In this document: one piece after another, positions 5,577-8,026 of the stretch
Layout of the letters: every line of letters starts with the position of its first letter
How positions within the stretch are numbered: position 1 is the stretch's first letter
Assembly: GCA_013151235.1 (NCBI GenBank)
Contig: JAADIO010000003.1
Location: forward strand, 1 to 8,026
DNA: 8,026 bases
From: Deltaproteobacteria bacterium
GTDB taxonomy: Bacteria; CG2-30-53-67
Direction of reading: 5' to 3'
Notes under the pieces: model-generated
The model's input: only the letters and a program-made list of their open reading frames with translations
What the model was told of the DNA's origin: nothing
Databases searched by the model: none
Program-made: the position numbers and the translations under genes

Positions 5577-7751
5577 ATGAACCGGAAAAGCAAAGACCAA
5601 TTAGAAGAAATCCTGAGGCTCCGGGAGGAGAACTCCTTTCTTCGGAAGTCGTTGAATGAGACCTCCGGTGGACAGGAGCTTCTCCGGCAGCGAAAGGAAT
5701 TCTCCCAGATTCTCAAGGTCAGCCAGAAGGTCGTCTCCGAGCTGAATCTTCAAAAGGTCCTCAACCTCGTAGCGGAATCAGCCCGGGAGATCATTGAGGC
5801 CGACACCCTGGTTGTTCCCATCCTGAACAAAACACGCGACCACTATATTTACATGGCCGCTGAAGGGGAAGGGGCCGAAGAATTCACAAAGCTGCGATAC
5901 AAGATTCATGTCGGCATGTGCGGATGGGTCCTCCGGAATGAACGTCCCCTTCTCTTCGGAGCACCTTCGGAGTGGTGGATGGAAGAGAAAACCCCATGGG
6001 AAGAAGGACAGCAGTCGGCTCTTTTGGTTCCCCTCTTCGGCCGGGAAGGGATCATCGGCGGACTTTCCGGCCTCGGAAAGCAAGGGGGCGGAAGCTTCAC
6101 CGAACATGACCTTGATCTTCTGACCCTTTTTGCCAACCAGGTCAGCGTCGCGATTGCCAACGCCCATCTCTTTCATGAAAGAGAAGAAATCATCCGGAAT
6201 ATAGAAGAAGAAAAGGAACGGCTGGCCGTCACGCTTCGAAGTATAGGCGACGGAGTTATCACCACGGATACGACGGGGAATGTGGTTTTGATCAATAAAA
6301 TTGCAGAAGAACTTACAGGATGGCATCAGGAAGAAGCAACCGGAAAACCGCTGCAGGAAATTTTTCATATCATCAATGAACAGACACGTATCCCTTGTGC
6401 CGACCCCGTATCAAAAGTATTACAACTTGGAAAGATCTGCGGCCTGGCTAACCACACACTCCTCGTTGCAAAAGACGGGACGGAGCGAATTATCACCGAC
6501 AGTGGAGCGCCGATTCGGGACCGGGACTCGCGTGTGATCGGAGCGATCCTCGTCTTCCGGGATATTACTGAAAAACGGAAGATTGACTCGGAGCTAATGA
6601 AAATGGAAAAGCTCGAATCTTTGGGCGTTTTGGCCGGGGGAATCGCTCACGACTTCAACAATATCCTCGTTGCCATTCTCGGCAATCTCAGTCTCGCAAC
6701 GGAAACTCTCTCTCCCGAGGACAAGCTCTATCCACTGCTTCAACAGGCGGAAAAAGCCTCACTTCGTGCCCAGGCATTGACAAAACAGCTGCTCACTTTC
6801 TCCAAGGGGGGCGCTCCGATCCGGGAACTCGCCTCTATTGCCGAGGTAATCCAGGATTCTTGTGACTTCGCTCTGCGGGGGAAGGGCGTCCGCTGCAATT
6901 ACAAAATCCCGAATACTTTATGGCCTGTGGAAATCGATACAGGACAGATGAGCCAGGTGATTCAGAACCTGATTCTGAATGCCGCTCAAGCCATGCCGGA
7001 TGGGGGAACAATCAATATTGCCGCTGAAAATCTGGCCTTGGGAAATAGTGAAAATCCTTCCCTTCAAGCTTCCCCCTACATCAAGATCCTCATTCAGGAT
7101 AGCGGGAACGGAATCGCACCGGATCAGATCGGCCGGATCTTCGACCCTTATTTTACAACCCGGGAAGATGGGTCCGGCCTGGGCCTGGCCGTAACCCATT
7201 CCATCGTCACTAAACATGACGGTCATATCACAGTCACATCAAAAAAGAATCGGGGAACCACCTTCATCCTCTACCTTCCTGCAGTAACGGAAAAAGTCCC
7301 CCGGCAGAAAAGCAGCCGCTCAAAAACCGTCAACCAGAAGAGAGGACGGATCCTGGTCATGGATGATGAAGAAATCGTACGGGACGTTGCAGCAAAGATG
7401 CTGACCCGTTTCGGATTCGAAGCCGTTCCAACATGTTCCGGAGAGGAAGCCGTCAAGCTCTTTCGGGAGGCTGCCGAGAGAGGAACCCCCTTCGACCTGA
7501 TCCTTGCAGACCTTACCATTCCCGGTGGAATGGGAGGCAAAGCCCTGGCCACCGAGATCCATCGAACCGACCCTGCAGCAAAGATCATTGCCTCCAGCGG
7601 CTATTCCAACGATTTCGTCATGTCTGATTATGAAAAATTCGGATTTTGCGGTGCAGTGGCCAAGCCCTACCGGTTGCAGGAACTTCAGGAGGTCGTTGAC
7701 CGCATCCTGGGGGAAGAACCGGCATCGTCAAGTGATGCTGCAGGAACATGA
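5577..7751 (+). CDS. Hybrid sensor histidine kinase (GAF-PAS-HisKA-HATPase-REC)
   Basis: This 724-residue signalling kinase is predicted soluble: no signal peptide or membrane segment is seen. In order: a short coiled coil (about 7-45), a GAF domain (about 50-200, with VGMCGWVLRNERPLLFG), a linker helix, a PAS domain (about 212-332, SIGDGVITTDTTGNVVLIN to ILVFRDITEKRK), a HisKA domain with GGIAHDFNN and phospho-acceptor H358, and an HATPase domain. The HATPase shows the N-box NLILNAAQAM (464-473), DSGNGI (508-513), IFDPYFTT (521-528) and GSGLGLA (532-538). A C-terminal receiver has acidic MDDEE (595-599), acceptor D645 in ADLTIPG, SS at 673-674 and K696 in AKPY. All catalytic residues look intact. 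There is no DNA-binding or enzymatic output, and no separate response regulator or Hpt gene in the window. The GAF or PAS pocket would sense a small ligand or redox cue. AGGA at 5563-5566 precedes the ATG. Cotranscription with tusA and dsrE2 is likely given the 28-base gap. Confidence 0.95.
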   Translation: MNRKSKDQLEEILRLREENSFLRKSLNETSGGQELLRQRKEFSQILKVSQKVVSELNLQKVLNLVAESAREIIEADTLVVPILNKTRDHYIYMAAEGEGAEEFTKLRYKIHVGMCGWVLRNERPLLFGAPSEWWMEEKTPWEEGQQSALLVPLFGREGIIGGLSGLGKQGGGSFTEHDLDLLTLFANQVSVAIANAHLFHEREEIIRNIEEEKERLAVTLRSIGDGVITTDTTGNVVLINKIAEELTGWHQEEATGKPLQEIFHIINEQTRIPCADPVSKVLQLGKICGLANHTLLVAKDGTERIITDSGAPIRDRDSRVIGAILVFRDITEKRKIDSELMKMEKLESLGVLAGGIAHDFNNILVAILGNLSLATETLSPEDKLYPLLQQAEKASLRAQALTKQLLTFSKGGAPIRELASIAEVIQDSCDFALRGKGVRCNYKIPNTLWPVEIDTGQMSQVIQNLILNAAQAMPDGGTINIAAENLALGNSENPSLQASPYIKILIQDSGNGIAPDQIGRIFDPYFTTREDGSGLGLAVTHSIVTKHDGHITVTSKKNRGTTFILYLPAVTEKVPRQKSSRSKTVNQKRGRILVMDDEEIVRDVAAKMLTRFGFEAVPTCSGEEAVKLFREAAERGTPFDLILADLTIPGGMGGKALATEIHRTDPAAKIIASSGYSNDFVMSDYEKFGFCGAVAKPYRLQELQEVVDRILGEEPASSSDAAGT

Positions 7752-7885
7752 CCAATGGGTAGTATTCCCGCTGGACGGAAGAGATCCACTCCCACTTTCG
7801 CTTGGGGAATGTTTGTTATAAAGCTCGTTCCACCCTGATCATCCTGACAAATATTTTTTCTTCAGATCGTTTCCAGGCCAAAGAA
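7752..7885. other. Intergenic stretch without recognised gene
   Basis: After the kinase stop codon there is no supported coding region or clear terminator. GGGGAATG (7804-7811) can pair imperfectly with CGTTCC-A-CC (7826-7834), but the T-run (7853-7859) comes about 19 bases after the stem, too far for a standard terminator. Transcription of the operon may end here inefficiently or run into the repeats beyond. Confidence 0.4.
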
Positions 7886-7905
7886 GATGAAGTCGTAAAA
7901 AGTCG
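7886..7905. repeat. Short intergenic repeat motif (GTCGTAAAAAGTCG)
   Basis: The stretch GATGAAGTCGTAAAAAGTCG carries two AGTCGT half-units 10 bases apart (7891 and 7901). It resembles, from memory, a short motif scattered in intergenic regions of some deltaproteobacterial genomes, and it abuts the larger palindromic repeat. Only one copy is in the window, so its status as a genomic repeat is inference. Confidence 0.3.
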
Positions 7906-7916
7906 TTTTCCGGATT

Positions 7917-7973
7917 CCGTTCATGGTTCGACAAACTACCGAGCATGGTGAGCCGGTCGAACCACACGAACGG
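7917..7973. repeat. Palindromic intergenic repeat (CCGTTC...GAACGG)
   Basis: The left arm CCGTTCATGGTTCGAC (7917-7932) is nearly the reverse complement of the right arm GTCGAACCACACGAACGG (7956-7973). The 23-base centre holds a second imperfect stem, CTACC with GGTGAG. This two-level palindrome has the look of the REP-like GTTCGACAAGCTCACC family of intergenic repeats found in many bacterial genomes. As RNA it would fold into a long hairpin that could protect or end the upstream transcript. Confidence 0.6.
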
Positions 7974-8026
7974 TCCATTAAACTTTCCGAACCACATGCC
8001 CGGAAGCTCGCCGAACCACACAAACG
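7958..8026. repeat. Tandem degenerate repeat with core CGAACCACAC
   Basis: The core occurs three times: CGAACCACAC at 7958, CGAACCACAT at 7988 and CGAACCACAC at 8012, with periods of 30 and 24 bases. Copies one and three extend into CGAACGG or AAACG. The first is also the right arm of the palindrome; the others look like decayed or partial copies. The array continues past the window edge. Confidence 0.5.

Noticed and set aside
7839-8021. 60-codon minus-strand frame with repeated WFG motifs
   Set aside because: The repeated residues come from translating the CGAACCACAC repeat units; there is no domain and no ribosome binding site.
7917-8026. CRISPR-like repeats
   Set aside because: Units are short, unequal in spacing (30 and 24 bp), degenerate and palindromic over their whole length, with no uniform spacers or cas genes.

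Overview
The window reads as chromosomal DNA of a GC-rich Gram-negative bacterium. The best guess is a Desulfobacterota/deltaproteobacterium-like anaerobe. This is inferred from the gene order, the TusA/DsrE2-type sulfur-trafficking pair, the HDFNN-type hybrid sensor kinase and the intergenic palindromic repeats; no rRNA or other definitive marker is present. Coding density is high, and all recognised genes look intact.

Minus strand, positions 187-3495, read right to left: a housekeeping translation/secretion cluster, ffh (signal recognition particle GTPase), rpsP (ribosomal protein bS16), khpA (KH-domain RNA-binding protein), rimM (30S maturation factor) and trmD (tRNA m1G37 methyltransferase). 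A good sigma70-type promoter lies upstream of ffh (TTGACA, 17 bp, TAACAT), and the small gaps and the rimM/trmD overlap suggest one operon. ffh starts with GTG and trmD with TTG. The usual next gene, rplS, is not found in the remaining 186 bases. Instead there are nested inverted repeats (14-90) and a short tandem repeat (111-138). Upstream of ffh on the same strand is rpe (ribulose-phosphate 3-epimerase, 3664-4317), probably its own unit.

Positions 4318-4762 form a 445-bp divergent regulatory region. It holds a perfect consensus sigma70 promoter facing right (TTGACA, 17 bp, TATAAT). An A-tract lies directly upstream of it, and a perfect GAACAG-CCC-CTGTTC palindrome sits inside the spacer, like an operator. 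The predicted transcript has a leader of about 190 nt with several mutually exclusive hairpins. One of them would pair the Shine-Dalgarno of the first gene.

Plus strand, positions 4763-7751: a three-gene operon made of a TusA-like sulfur carrier (CPAP motif), a DsrE2-type DsrE/DsrF/DrsH-like protein (CQIC motif) and a GAF-PAS-HisKA-HATPase-REC hybrid histidine kinase. The inferred theme is persulfide sulfur trafficking linked to a soluble signalling kinase, with tight control at the promoter and possibly in the leader.

Positions 7752-8026 hold no convincing gene. They contain copies of a degenerate palindromic repeat built on the core CGAACCACAC, which run off the window edge. The candidate for something undescribed is the tusA-dsrE2-kinase operon with its operator and structured leader.
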